Shown here one piece after another: positions 34,432 to 46,654 of a DNA stretch of 64,000 nt. The notes beneath the pieces were generated by a model, which saw only the letters and a list, made by a program, of their open reading frames with translations, was not told the origin of the DNA and did not search any database. Every line of letters begins with the position of its first letter. Positions within the stretch are counted from its first letter, which is position 1. The stretch is from assembly GCA_963169105.1 (NCBI GenBank), contig OY720636.1, positions 146,157,941-146,221,940 on the forward strand. Reading direction: 5' to 3'. Made by a program: the position numbers and the translations under genes. Source of the DNA: Ceriagrion tenellum. Its lineage: Eukaryota > Arthropoda > Insecta > Odonata > Coenagrionidae.

Positions 34432-35305
34432 GACGTGTGGGATATATCGACAGAACTCGCGACGATCGCGAAGGTCAAATGATTTCTTTAGCATGGAGTG
34501 ATCAGTGGACCATTTAACCGTAGAGTTCGACGAGCGCCTCCTGAAGGAAACGGCCGCTTTGACGGTGGCGGAAGGAGGAAGAGGCGATTTCGCGTGGCTT
34601 TGTGGACATGAGGGGGAAGGAAGAGGGAGGGCGAGGAAGAAGGTGGGGGAGGGAGGGGCTGTTTCACCCCGGGGGGGGGGAAATGAGGAGAAGGGGGCGG
34701 GAGGAATGCATCCGACTTCACGCAGCTGCTACCCTCTACTAATTCTTCATCCATTCTAACGTCGTTCCCCTCGCATCCATATTCCTCGCTTCCCATCCCA
34801 GTGGAGGTCCTTATTTCATTCGGATGGATCGTCCACAAAATGAAACCGTCCTCAACAAGCAATTCATTGTCTCCCCTCATTCGTTGGACGATTCCTCGCT
34901 TTGAATTCAACCTTTCACCTAACCAGCCCAAACCCCTAGATATTTTCACATTGTTGTGTGCAGTGTTGACATTTCTTAAAAGCTAATAATATACCCCTTC
35001 TGTTAGCTTTCTAATTGCAAGTTAATCATTAAAACATTCTTATTTAGCGGATGAAGACAATATGGATTAACACTCAAACTATGTCTGAAATAGGGGTTTA
35101 TTACACCCACAGCTGTTCACCTGCACAGATTCAAGATTGATCAAAATCAAACTCCTTTAAAAAATGACACTGTTCGCGCTTTAGTTTCCCCCCAGAATTT
35201 TTACGTCTATTTGTGGATAAGTGCTGAATACCTGCTTCGCGAACGCAGGCATGAAATATAAGGGTTATCTTGGAAAAAAAATTTTGGCTGAAAAACCTTA
35301 GGTTT
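34432..35305. other. Unassigned sequence with GC-rich island at 34500-34700
   Basis: The island has long G runs (for example 34669-34680). The 153-codon minus frame (34949-34488) overlapping it is Pro/Ser-rich in its second half and unrecognised. The rest is AT-rich. Confidence 0.4.
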
Positions 35306-35307
35306 AA

Positions 35308-35600
35308 CCAAGCCTGGGAGCCACTAGAGACACAGAGGCTGCTAGCTGGGCTTCGGTAGCTCGGAAAATTCAGATCAGGCGAGCTTCATTGTCTATACGC
35401 TACGCAGAATATACTTTGCTCATCAAATTAGTCTATAGAACTGACATGCGTGGTAAAATATGAGAGAAACGCTACCAAGTTTATAGGAACAAAAATTCCT
35501 TTCTTCGCACACACTTTCACGACTAAAACTAGCTTAGGGAGCGGCCCTAGTAGGACATGACCTTGGTATTCAATTAACACTGCCCCCTTGCTAACTCAAC
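35308..35600 (+). mobile_element. CR1/Jockey-like LINE tail fragment (family A, copy 5)
   Basis: WEPLETQRLLAGLR-like coding (GGGAGCCACTAGAGACACAG at 35316-35335) is followed by decayed post-RT sequence and the start of the family noncoding tail (ACTGCCCCCTTGC near 35579-35591). It lies directly upstream of copy 6 in the same orientation. Confidence 0.65.
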
Positions 35601-35664
35601 TGCGTTTCCTTTTCATCAATGTCATCATTACAGGGGAGTAAACAACCTCGTTGGTTTAACCACG

Positions 35665-36670
35665 AAATAAGGCGCGAGGTCCTGCGAAACACAGCTTGCG
35701 CTCTTCCTTCATGATATCCTAAAATCAGGTGAATCGATTAAGCAAGCCAACGCAATACTCCTTAATTTCAAGAAGGCCTTCGACAAGGTTCCTCACAAAA
35801 AAACTCATATGTAAATTGCAAACATACGGAGTTAATAGAAAAAAAGTGAATTAGATATGTGACTTTCTCAGTGATCGAAAACTAAAAGTAGTTATTAATT
35901 GTTTTAGCTGTGATATGGTCGAAGTCACATCCGGTGTTCCTCAAGAAAGTGTGATCGGCCCTCTTATATTCATTATTTGTTGATAATACAGTTATCTACC
36001 GAGAAATGAGCAGAGACGCGAACTTTGAAGCTCTGTCACTGGACCGTAACAACGTCCATTTGTGGTGACATGAGTGGGGGTTAGAATTAAATATCAGCAA
36101 AGGCGCCTGAGTTCACTTCCTGCGAAAGTCATCACACAAATGCCATACCTATACTGTCGGTGAAGTAAACAAAAAACCTTCAGATACAGTAAAATATCTT
36201 CAAAATATCTTTAACTTCCAATATATCGTAGGGATTACACATACTAAAGATATGTGGCAGAGCATTAAAGAAACTAGGTTTTGTTAAATCTATAATAGGA
36301 AGGTCCTCGGATGAAAAATTCAGAGAGAGATGCTACTTCGCTCTGGTTAGGCCAAACCACGAATACGCCGCGAGCATTTAGGACCCTGGTCAAATAAATT
36401 TCACCAAAATAAATTAACCAAATACAAAGGAAAGCAGCGCGCTTTGTTAAAAAAAATGCTACGAGCGTAGATATAGATAGGTACAATAACTCGTTCTTTC
36501 CCCGCACAATAAGTGACCACAATAAAAATTTAGCTCCACTGAATACACTCCTATAATACATGTCACCATTTCACCTCCCAAAAACTTACATCATTACACA
36601 GCTTGTGGCCTTATACCCCCTGCCACGCTCTTGCGATGGCTCACAGGGTATTATGTAAATGTAGATTACA
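35665..36670 (+). mobile_element. CR1/Jockey-like LINE (family A, copy 6) with partial RT core
   Basis: The only family A copy here that reaches the RT palm. The plus strand reads RSCETQLALFLHD, then LLNFKKAFDKVPHKK (motif with the first catalytic Asp normally in DFSKAFD; here N replaces it), FLSDRKLKVVI, VTSGVPQESVIGPLIFII, and after a small deletion DNTVIYREMSRD where YADDTVIYRE is expected. The catalytic DD is therefore lost. It continues to the shared RT end (CGRALKKLGFVKS..., YFALVRP-HEYAASI) and, after another deletion near 36470, the noncoding tail ending in TGTAAATGTAG. Many stops: inactive. Confidence 0.8.
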
Positions 36671-37000
36671 CGTCATGCCACTCCCTCCTACAATTACTCG
36701 CAAGATATTATGCAGATAATCATTGACTAAAGTGACTTTATTTGTTCCCATTGTTAAGTTGAGACAATAAACTATGAAACAGCTTTTAAAAATATTCAAG
36801 TAAGCAATAGCCGGCCAACTTATGGCCGTTTGGATGAAAATGTCCGAAAGCATTGCCGTCCAGAGGAAATTTGTAACATTTTTTAAAATGTACCGACCAT
36901 AAGGAGATACGTTTTTTGCATGATGCCAATTTCTCAAACATGAGATCACAATTTTAAAATATCGCATATCTGGCAACGCTGCACTCGAAACGCCCTATGC
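36671..37000. other. Unassigned sequence
   Basis: A 111-codon minus frame (36976-36641) is not recognised and overlaps the LINE tail, so it is probably chance. Confidence 0.35.
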
Positions 37001-37003
37001 TAA

Positions 37004-37393
37004 GGGGCTAATCAAGCATTACGTAAGACGTTTTTAGGGGTTGGGGTTTGGGAACTTCTTACACTGTCTTATATAAGGGGGGAAGAGGGTTTGGAACCAA
37101 TTTATGTATGATTTTTGTTCGTCTGGAAACATCGTATCGTTACCGAGTGAAATTTAGCAGTGACATGGAGCATCCGCTCATTAAATGCGTATTTTCCGTA
37201 ATCTCACCGCTACACAAATTCTCCTATTTCTGTCGGCTGACTGGGTAGCTACATTACCTATATGCTCTTTAACTTAAATCTAACGTCTTATGAGTACGAC
37301 TGAGAGGGAGAGAGGGAATCTTACATTGCCTTACATAGGAGGAGGGGGGTCAGCAATGGAATAAATCGTCTTACGTAATATTTGAACGGCCCC
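37004..37393. mobile_element. PIF/Harbinger-like miniature element, 390 bp
   Basis: The left end GGGGCTAATCAAGCATTACG pairs with the inverted right end (37367-37393, CGTCTTACGTAATATTTGAACGGCCCC). The innermost ATTACGTAAGACG is identical on both sides. TAA occurs directly outside both ends (37001-37003 and 37394-37396). No transposase is encoded. The ends resemble those of the 8766-9066 element (GGGGCTGTCC) but the interiors differ, so they are probably related families mobilised by a similar enzyme. Confidence 0.85.
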
Positions 37394-37396
37394 TAA

Positions 37397-40300
37397 TACA
37401 CATTACGTTTCGCATGGCCGCTACATGACTCGCTTATCTCGTTTATGAAATCGCAACATGTATCAATAATAACAGTTTCTTTTGCATTGGTAGCATATCT
37501 ATTGTGTAGTGGATGTTGGCGGAAGCTACTTTTACATTATGGTATATGTTTGGGGTAACTCACCCTCTGCTACACCCTTTCGGGGATTGTAGGGTAATAT
37601 GCAATACGTAGAAATTAAAGATGAGGCCACTAGAGCCCATAATAAAGTAAAATCGTGGAAAACTTTTCGGATTATTTCTAACGTAGTCAATATCCTATCC
37701 GCACGAATTTTGGCAGCATAAATCTAAAATGCATATCACTCTTACGATTACACTTCGATCTATCAGTCAATTCACTCTCCAGGCATTAAAGCAATTTACT
37801 GCCGTCATCTTCTCAATTTTCCTCCATCCTCAATTTATGTCCAAGATCCTCATCCAGGGAAAGTGAAACTGTAGGAGAGAGGAGTGGGCAATACCCTTTA
37901 TCGATTGGCATCTAAACAAAGAGTTGACCACCCGAGGTTGTGTACGGGCCAAGTGCTCTCGCGGGCGAAGAGGGAACGAACGCCGGTGGATTGGGAAGTC
38001 ACAACTTATGGAGCGTAAATCGAGGCTTGACTCAAGCAACAGCAGTAGATGCGTTCCAAATGGTATCTCTGCCCTTAATTTTTATGGATTTATTCAGCGT
38101 CTTTCACAATCTTGTACAGTCAATCGTCACACTTCGTCTCGCGTGCGATCATTTGAAACTGCGCAAAATCAAAGGGTTATTTTTTGTACATTTTTTGCTC
38201 CAAACAATATGTGCCAAGATTATAATATTAATTGTTCCTAATTTACATTACTAATGATATCCTCCTCACTAATTATCCTACCAATATATTTATCTTCTCA
38301 TCACACACCAAAATCCCGGATGTTTCAGCATTTTTGAATCTATCATACCATCTTCATACCTTGATTTCGGCATCTTATTTCGTTTTATCTTCAAACCGTA
38401 GTTTTAGGGGTTCCAGTAAGTGGCAGTCCTCATTCTTCTGAGGAAACTATCAGTTCTCTTATTCAAAATATGTTGGAATGTGTTATGGTTATTACGCTTT
38501 GAATAGAATTTCAAACGAGATTTACCTACAGTTTTCTAGATTTAATGTTGTCGTAATGCCTGTCAGAGTATTTTTTTTAAATCAACGTTTCGTTCTACTT
38601 GCTGAGAACGTTGTCAAGAGACTGATTAGTTGAGTCTCATTTTTGTTCTTTGTGTGCTTAATGACTGACTATTGTCGATGAAATTAAAAAATATTTATCC
38701 ATAAATAAAACGCGCTAAAAGTTGGTTACACATAACATACCCGCATACATTGAAATATTTCTCAAGATGTACGTATAACCAAACATTGAACTGTTTTGTT
38801 TATATTCCTTTACTAAATTTTATAAACAATAGTCATACTTTCAGCAAGCAGAGAGCAAGAATATCATTGAAATTTTTATTTTAATGACACCGTTTTCTCA
38901 ATCAGTTGGAAGAACTAATCGTCGAGTTGTAAATATAAGATTATAAAGCAGAAAATGCCGACAATGTTGAAGAAAGGTAGTGCTACGCATCGCTGAGAAA
39001 ACATGATAACATAGAATTCAAACGAGCATTTTTTCAACAGATTTGCACGGAAATTTCCTGCCATCAAATACCTTCTCAGAAACATGTTTTAACTGCAATC
39101 GGTTTCGAAATAAATAGTTCAAGAATACGTTTCTCTTACTATTTCACAACAATCATTTTCATCAAATATTCCTACACTGATAATTCTAATGGGAAAAGCA
39201 TTTTAACACAAATTTAAGTAAATTTTAACCCTCTCATTGAAACTATTTGTGCAATGTTGCATTAGTGCGTTCATATTCAATGACAAAAATCATTAATTTA
39301 CTAGGAGATAGAGAAATGAACTAGAGATACTCGAACTCTGTTAAATGCAGCCAAAAGGCGGGAGGGGGTGGAAAGTTTTGAAGCTAGAGAAGCTGGGCTG
39401 TGTTGAGCAAATTTTTATTCCGAACTCTACCCAGATATAGATCTTAACTCGTCGTCGGCCTGCGCGCGAATACGCCAGCGGGAACGCTTGATGAAGTGGA
39501 GGGAGAGGATTTCTGAGGGGGTGTTGGGAGAGAGGATAGGAAGGGATTAGGGAGAGTGTGGCAGGGGGGGGGAGTGGGAGGAATGATGGATGGAGCGCAA
39601 TCTAATATGACGAGAGGCGAGAGGGCGACAAGACCGCCTTCGATCTTAGGTTTGAGAATTATGGCGCGAGGAATGCTAAATATATAGTAGTCTCATGAGA
39701 GGTCCCAACTTCTATCTCACCCAATAAGTTGAATCAATAACGATTCACGATAAGAATTTAAGTCCGTTGGCCATTTCTACCATCCAGATACAGAGCGCTG
39801 CGAATTATTTCCGGCGGATCAAAACGTTATCTTATAGATCGATAGATCAATGATTAAAATTTTATTTCTCTTTATTCGAAATTATATATTTACATGAATA
39901 TATCGCCAAAGCTACATTAAAAATTATTTTTCATACATAACTGAACAAATCAAACATTTAAGGTTTACATTTTAGCTTGTGAAGCTGAACACAATTGTAC
40001 AAAAAGGTTAAAAATTTATGGACATTTTTTTACGTCACCTCTGGGAGACATCCTTTTGAATTTAATTACATGTGTATTTTGTTTCTAACTCTCGGATTCG
40101 ATGGAAGTCTCTCCGAGTTTTCGTGATAAAAATGCCTATATATAAGTCTTCACCTATTTTTTCACTTTTGTATCCTAAATCACAAGCTAAAATATAATCG
40201 TGAATAGCTCAATAATTTGCTAAATTAATTGTTTATTCAGTCCTGAGGATGTATTGACAAAAGGGAAAAACGCTGGAAATGAAACAGGTAATCTCCGACC

Positions 40301-41265
40301 TATTTACTTCAGAGAAGTAAATAATTATAGGCACAAAAAGAGGTCGTGAAAAATATTATCTGGATAATAGAGATCTTGATTTATATTACAATCTTGCAAT
40401 ATTAGGAGAGTAAATGGTGATTTTCCATTTACCTTTTTATGCTTTTGATTTAGTTTTCAAGCAGGTATTTCCAACGGATGTTTCGCCAGATAAATGCTGA
40501 CTTTAGGGTAAATATTACACTTGGGTTCTCGAGCGGTATCGGAAGTCAACTGACTTGAGCGATGAATTTCAAATCGATTATCATATCTGAACCATCGATC
40601 TGCTGTGCCAGGGAGGGAACAAACTGGAGCGTTTATGATGTGGTAGCGACGGGGAAGGGGAGGAGGGAGGAATGGAATTCGAAACTGAGGGAGAAAATAA
40701 AGGAGGAAAAGAGAGGGAGGGAGGGAAGGGGCTTAGGAAGACAGATGAGAAATGACAAAAATATTTGGGAGGAAGGAAGACTGATATATAACTTCCTTGA
40801 TTGAGAAATGAAAAGACGTAAGAGAGGATATAAGAACTGTATCAGACGACCGTGATGAGCGGGAGAGTAAATATCTAACTTCATATATAAGGTGTAGGTA
40901 GCGAGAAAAAATACGAAAGATATTGTTTCTTTTTTAATTTGATGTCGGAACTCCCTTCAACGTCGCCGTATTGCTAGAGATCCATAAGGAGGAAAGATCG
41001 TTTTCTACAATGTAAGCCAATCGGAATTTGAGCTATAAAACTATTGGTGTGCATGCCAGGAGTTATTCGGCGTTAGATTGACGTTTCGTGACTTGATCAC
41101 GGTTTCGTGACCTAATTACGGTTTATGGCGGAAATTCTCACTCACTGTTGGCCAGTGGCGTAGATACCAATTTTCCATCGAGGGATCGACCAATATTTTA
41201 CAAATCCCCAAAGCCTATTTTACCGGGGCGCAAAGAGTTTCGATGAAATATTAGATATTTACAGT
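37397..41265. other. Mostly AT-rich noncoding stretch
   Basis: No gene recognised. Two overlapping plus frames at 37924-38254 are unassigned. A GC/G-rich patch lies at about 39350-39660 and a smaller GA-rich one at 40640-40740. GGTTTCGTGAC-like direct repeats lie near 41083-41120. Confidence 0.4.
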
Positions 41266-41269
41266 CATG

Positions 41270-41405
41270 AAAAAAAAGTGGGTATTGTCTGCTCTGAAGG
41301 GTGGGTAATTCTGCCCTGAAGACGATGGACGACTCGGCCATCGAAACGCCGGAAGCTATGGAGTCTCTCACCCGGTGGACTTCCCAAATAGAGCTTCTCA
41401 TCGTG
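41270..41405 (+). mobile_element. Possible Penelope-like 3' end
   Basis: CCCTGAAGACGATGG followed by CTCGGCCATCGAAACGCCGG, then GAGTCTCTCACCCGGTGGAC has the 'ctgaagatg ... cgaaacg' tail architecture commonly seen after the last coding segment of Penelope-like elements. No RT or GIY-YIG motif was identified upstream, so the call is tentative. Confidence 0.4.
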
Positions 41406-41784
41406 CGTACTGAGTTTAATTAAAATATTCTTCAGAAAAAATGATTTAAAACATGGCAGTAAGCCTGCTGTGGCAATTAAACTGTCAAATGCATAAACAC
41501 ACGATTTCGTTCCCGTCTTTCTAATATTTTCACTCATACCCGGTGCTTACGCTTGACATGGACCGCCTTGAAGCAAAGTCTTGCCAACGTCACAGCATAA
41601 TCGTCCTGTCTAATGAACACATCGTTCTGCATGCTTCAATCATGATTATTTCACGTCGCGCCTCGCGCCATATTGGCTAGCTTTAAGATTTGCTCCGTCT
41701 TTTTCTAATATTAATTGTAATTAACTGGGTGTGGTCATTAAAAGGTGGCAAATTTAACAGATATTACTCGGATTTAAGTACTAC

Positions 41785-42356
41785 TAGAAGTAATAACAGA
41801 AGATGAAGGGAGTAAACGAGAAATTGTGAATAGAATACAACTAGCAAAAATAGCTTTCAATGACAAAAAGACTCTACTGACTTGTAAAAATGTTAGTTTG
41901 GAAGTAAGAAAGAGGGTTATGAAAGCTTATGTTTGGAGTGTGGCCCTTTACGGGTGTGAAAGTTGGACTATAGGGAAACATGAAAAGAATAGACTAGAGG
42001 CCCTAGAAATGTGGTGCTATCGAAGGATGCAGAAAATCAGCTGGCGAGACAGAATCACCAATAAGGAAGTGCCGAGAAGAGTACAAGAAAACAGAAGTCT
42101 CTGGAGACAGATACAGACAAGGAGACTTAAACTAATGGGTCACATTCTACTATGCAATGATTTTATAAAATTAATAGCTGAAGGTTTTATTGAGGGGACA
42201 GATCGTAGAGGACGTCCTAGATTAAGCTATATGAAGCAGATCATCAATGACTCTGGATGCGTCTCATATGGTGAAATGAAGAGGAAAGCTGAGCAAAGAG
42301 CGGAATGGCGTGCTATTGCCAATCAACCCATGGGTTGATAACCGAAGAAGAAGAAG
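41785..42356 (+). mobile_element. 5'-truncated RTE-like LINE insertion with 9-bp target duplication
   Basis: The insertion is flanked by AAGTACTAC on both sides (41776-41784 and 42357-42365). An open frame with no start runs from the left boundary to TGA at 42336-42338 (about 184 codons). It reads LEVITEDEGSKREIVNRIQL, then VMKAYVWSVALYGCESWTIG, LEALEMWCYRRMQKISW, RDRITNKEVPRRVQEN, LMGHILLCNDF and RRGRPRLSYMKQII, ending AEWRAIANQPMG. This is the region after the RT palm in RTE-like elements, followed directly by a short GAA-repeat 3' tail (42344-42356). The target duplication and uninterrupted frame point to a fairly recent insertion. It starts downstream of the catalytic motifs, so it cannot move itself. 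Confidence 0.92.
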
Positions 42357-42365
42357 AAGTACTAC

Positions 42366-42639
42366 AATAGCTAGTGCATGAATGTGTCATCGGTATAATT
42401 CCTTAAAAGACAGCCTAAAAGCAATTATTTTCGGCCTCACTTGACGTGCCGGAGAAAATTTCTCTGGCCAATAGCAGTCAATCCATCACCTGTATCTGAG
42501 CCCCTGCTGTCAGCGTTATCCTTTATGTATCATAGTCAGTAAGCAATGATTCAAGTGGGCCTACCTCTCTATCTCTCCCCTCGCTCACTTCAACCCTCTT
42601 CAACGGTGCTCCTCATCTTCATAGTGATAATGGCAATAA
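42366..42639. other. Unassigned sequence
   Basis: No feature recognised. Confidence 0.4.
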
Positions 42640-43590
42640 AAGGTCAACTGTTTTATTGCAACTGTTAATGAAAATGTTTCAAAGCGAAACACTTCCTTGA
42701 AACACGCTGCTGCGGACAACATCTAAAGGCACACTAAACCACAGGCCTTGCTTAAAAATTGCCATTCGTTTTCCAATCATTGCAAGTACAAATGATATGG
42801 CGCGAATGCACTTCCAATTGTTGGACAGATGTGTAAGCCAGTTATACCTCCGAGCCATCTTTCCACAAGGCGAATTTCGATGGGGATTTAAGCGAACTAC
42901 ATTTCCTCGTCTGAAGAAAACGTTGTGGCATTGGACACATTATGGTATTGTCGTGCCACAATACCTTTAATCCATTGTTGCGGTGGATAAGCCAACAATT
43001 TTATTTTTATAACGACTACATTGATAATTATCCAATCATTTATATACAAATGACATGGTATGAAGTCACTCGCACGGATGCATATGTTTCAAGTATGAAA
43101 TTTGCCATTGAAAAAAATCATTTAACTTGACCGGGATCACGGATTCGGGAGCCCGGTTAAGTGAAATGAGTTTTTAACGGAGAATTTTCATTTCATGATG
43201 TAAGTTGTGATTAGTTTTGTGTTCTAGGTTATAAAAAATTGTCACTTATTTTTAGAAAAAAGTTTATTTGTATAATAATGATCCTTCACATTTTTATTCT
43301 ATATGCAGCGATGGACAGACAGGTCAGTGTTCTCTAATTAAACCGGCAACCACCTGCAGATTCAGATTTAAATTCAACAAATTGTTGCGTATTGCTACAA
43401 CACAGCCACACGTGCATTGCAAATGGGACAGAAGGCAAAAAAGAAGATAGCAACAGCTATCAGTTGCCGCTTCTCAGCTCAAAGCGCGACGGCGCGGCTG
43501 CGGGACGATCACGAATCTAACCTGTTATGGTGGACAGTTATTTCAAACAGTTGTCTGCTCAAAGCAGTTGCCGCTGCGGCCGCCTCCCTC
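42640..43590. repeat. Dispersed repeat, copy 2
   Basis: Longer copy of the repeat at 23800-24375, in the same orientation, with a central portion (42930-43080) that also matches 13200-13400. The end blocks GTTTCAAAGCGAAACACTTC (42668-42687) and ACGGCGCGGCTGCGGGACGA (43489-43508) are the clearest matches. No coding capacity is recognised; the three loci could be one non-autonomous family with internal deletions. Confidence 0.6.
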
Positions 43591-44640
43591 CGATAACTTT
43601 TTATTCCACCGCTACTCTCTTAGCCTTCACCTCCCTCGTTGCTACGACTCTTCTGCGTAAGTGCAAGGGTAGTTTCTCACTGTCGTTACTATCCTATATT
43701 ATTCGAAAAAAGAAATCTCTGGCATGGCCCCTGAGGCTCTTCATGATTTCTTCGATGACTTTGTTCTCTCCCAAGTTGTTCAAATCTCTTATTGGTCTAT
43801 CAAATTCACTCCTCGATCTGTATGGATAACGCTCACCTCCTCCTACCTCATCCTCATTTCAAATCAAACAATTTTCAACTAATAATCAAAGGATAATATA
43901 CTTCAAGCTAAAATACTTTTCATATATATCGTCTCTTAAGTCTGAAAATTAGAACGAGTTTTTTAGAAGACGATTGCAGCGTTGCGTGGATTGCGAATGC
44001 TTTAGTTATATCATCGACAAAATTTATCAAAGAAAAAATTCTTTCATTCCTTAAATCTTCACCACAATAGTTTAAAAGTGATATTTATATTGGGTTACAA
44101 AATGTCCCAAACAATTAGTATTAACACCTCGTAAATTCCCTAAAGGGTTTTATCAATTATGAGCCAACGATGAAAGGTCTTATTTATAAATACCGTATAT
44201 AATTCAGGCCTCAGTGGTAGAAGAATGACCAATAAATAAATTTCTTGCAACTTTCTCAGCAAATAGTTATATGAAATCCGGTGGAATAACCAAGCCTTAT
44301 CCGGTGGAACACTCAGAAGGCATTTATCCAACAGATACTCTGAGAAAAGCTAAGATCTATCATGTTACATAAAAGCCTCCTCAAGTGGTGGAAAATTCAC
44401 GAAACCCAAGGTAACGAGGGCACGCAACAAAAATTGTGGGGGTGTATATTAATTACGGGTGACGATAAACCTAAACTCCGCCAAATTATAAATTCTTCTC
44501 CCGCAGATTCTTCCCTCTCCCTCTTTTTCTCTCTCTTCCCGGAAACTTTTCACCGCCACACACATAGAATGGTGCTTTAAGGTTTAATTTCCGCATTTTG
44601 CAGCAGATTCCGCTGTTCTCCCCAGAGATAAAATACGGAT
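43591..44640. other. Unassigned AT-rich sequence
   Basis: A 100-codon plus frame (43527-43829) overlaps the repeat end and is unrecognised. Confidence 0.4.
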
Positions 44641-44835
44641 TTTGTTTTATTTCCGAGCGCCCTTAATGGCCTCGCAGGTCGCTGAAGTATTAAAACGGAA
44701 CTTTTGCGCGGCGACGTTGAATCATTGCGCCATCAGTTTCTCACTCACGAAGATTACTTAGCGCGGCGCCCGCGCCGACCCTGAGGGCGCGCGCGACGTG
44801 AAAAGGTACCTACTGCTGCTCCCCCCTTCCTCCTC
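44640..44835. promoter_or_regulatory. CpG-rich segment, possible promoter or regulatory element
   Basis: A compact CpG-dense stretch (AGCGCGGCGCCCGCGCCGAC at about 44760-44779, then GGGCGCGCGCGACGTG) stands out against AT-rich surroundings. Unlike the G/GA islands it is balanced between strands and rich in CG dinucleotides. No downstream gene was recognised, so a regulatory role is only a possibility. Confidence 0.3.
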
Positions 44836-46640
44836 TTACCTCTCTTATACATACGTATATATATATATTTTCTTTCAAGGCAGGGAGTAAAAGGGACCAG
44901 TTAAGCCGCATTGCGTTTCGTAGGAGATATTTGAGCTCCGAATCCAACGCTACTGCAAAGAGGAGGCCTTGCACCGAATACTTTGGGGGTGTTCTGTAGC
45001 ACTAAAATTTCGAAATTTATCCCAATACTTGTAGGCTTTAAGACGTTATCGTACGCTTTTGAGAGAAAAGTTCGTATAATTACGATGTGAGTGACGCTGG
45101 TGAACTTTTAATTAAGCGTTTAATAGACGACCATTTTTTTAAATTAGTTTCCTACACCGATTACCCGTAATGCAAAATTGAATCTGTCTGTAGCTTACAA
45201 GATTTCACTTTCATCTTGCGCCAATATTTTTCCTTCTGTCCTTCCAAATATCATTAAAAGTGGAAGATGACTTTACATTTTCTTTAATCTTGGGCCTAAT
45301 ACTAGGAAAACTTTTACAGTCGAATAAAGCTCTTGCGCATTGACTAAAAACAGAATTAGAAATGACGAAATTGAAATAAAGAGAGAATATTTTATTTTGC
45401 GAGTTAAGTCAATGGAATAACTTTTACCGCGGAACAAGAAAGAAAATTGGGCCGATTTCCGCTTTGTTTCAAATTGAAATGCAGATTAATCTTAAGGGCC
45501 TTAGAAAGGATCGAGAATTTTCGTTATTTTCGAGGACTTTTCAAAGTGTGGTTAATTGAAAGAAAATTTCAAACCCTAAAAACGATTTTCTCTTTTCGTA
45601 TATTGAGATCCTTTGTGCCTCGTGGAAATTTATTGTATTTCAAAGGTATAATATTGCATGATGAAACGTAATAAACGCAAAATAGACGAGTTATGCTCAT
45701 TCAAAAAGTATATCTTCCATATATTTTATCGTTCAATTGTGATTTTCACAAGAAATAACGAATGCTTGGCGTACTTTTCATTGGATAATATTGGAGTAGC
45801 CTAAAATTTTAATCCACCTTTGCCATGGAAAGCGATCATATTTTTAAAATTTTAGTTTATATTGAGGAAAAATTACCAGGAATTTTCCTTAAAAAAAGGG
45901 ATAATTTTTTTGCGAGAAAACCTTTTTCAGCGTAGTTAAAAAAGTGAAGAGGAAATAGACACGAGCAATTTTTTCACATTTCTTGTGCATTCTTAATTCC
46001 CGGAATTAGCAAAACCGAGGAGATTTCCTATATTTATGCTGATATAAATAAAAATCACATTTAGACTATCATTTGACAATATTTTACAGCGAAAAATTGT
46101 ATTCTGATATATTCCGCTTTAGAGGAAAAAAACTTAGACTTTTCCGAGAGAGGTCTACACTAGAGTGGGTAGTACAAGCGTAAGCATTTTGATCAACCGC
46201 GCGGTGTTTGCTGGGAAGTGCGCTCATCAAACTTTACTTACTCCATCCAGCTCACGGAGCAGCTTTAAGAGCGGTCGACCGGTTCAATACCTTGAGGCTT
46301 TTCGAAGTGAGTGCTGGAGAGCATCAACCATGCACTGCAACCCGTAAATGGCTTGAACTTTATCTCTTGCCCACTACGGAACGTGGCAAGTCTGGAGTGC
46401 GTACGAAATTAATAACACGCTCTTAGGAAAGTCGTATGTTAAAGGTAAGAGTTGACATTTTGTTCGTCTTTTTAAATTGGGAATCATTTCGAATGTTCCT
46501 CATGTGTTTTGATCATCTAGAAGAAGTCAAAAATTAAGGAGCTCAAACTTGCATCAGTACCTAAAGTAAAATTGATATCAACTTGTAAAGTTTATATCAA
46601 ATTCGAATCCAAGTTCAACAAATGCACATTAAAATGATAT
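44836..46640. other. AT-rich stretch with one unassigned open frame
   Basis: A 72-codon plus frame at 46208-46426 (initiated by TTG) reads like ordinary coding sequence (KLYLLHPAHGAALRAVDRF, then RKWLELYLLPTTERGKSG) and stops with TAG. It matches nothing recognised. The rest is noncoding. Confidence 0.3.
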
Positions 46641-46654
46641 GTTGGCAATTTTAA

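Noticed and set aside
34488..34949. 153-codon minus-strand frame
   Set aside because: The second half is a Pro/Ser tract created by the G-run island on the other strand, with no motif.
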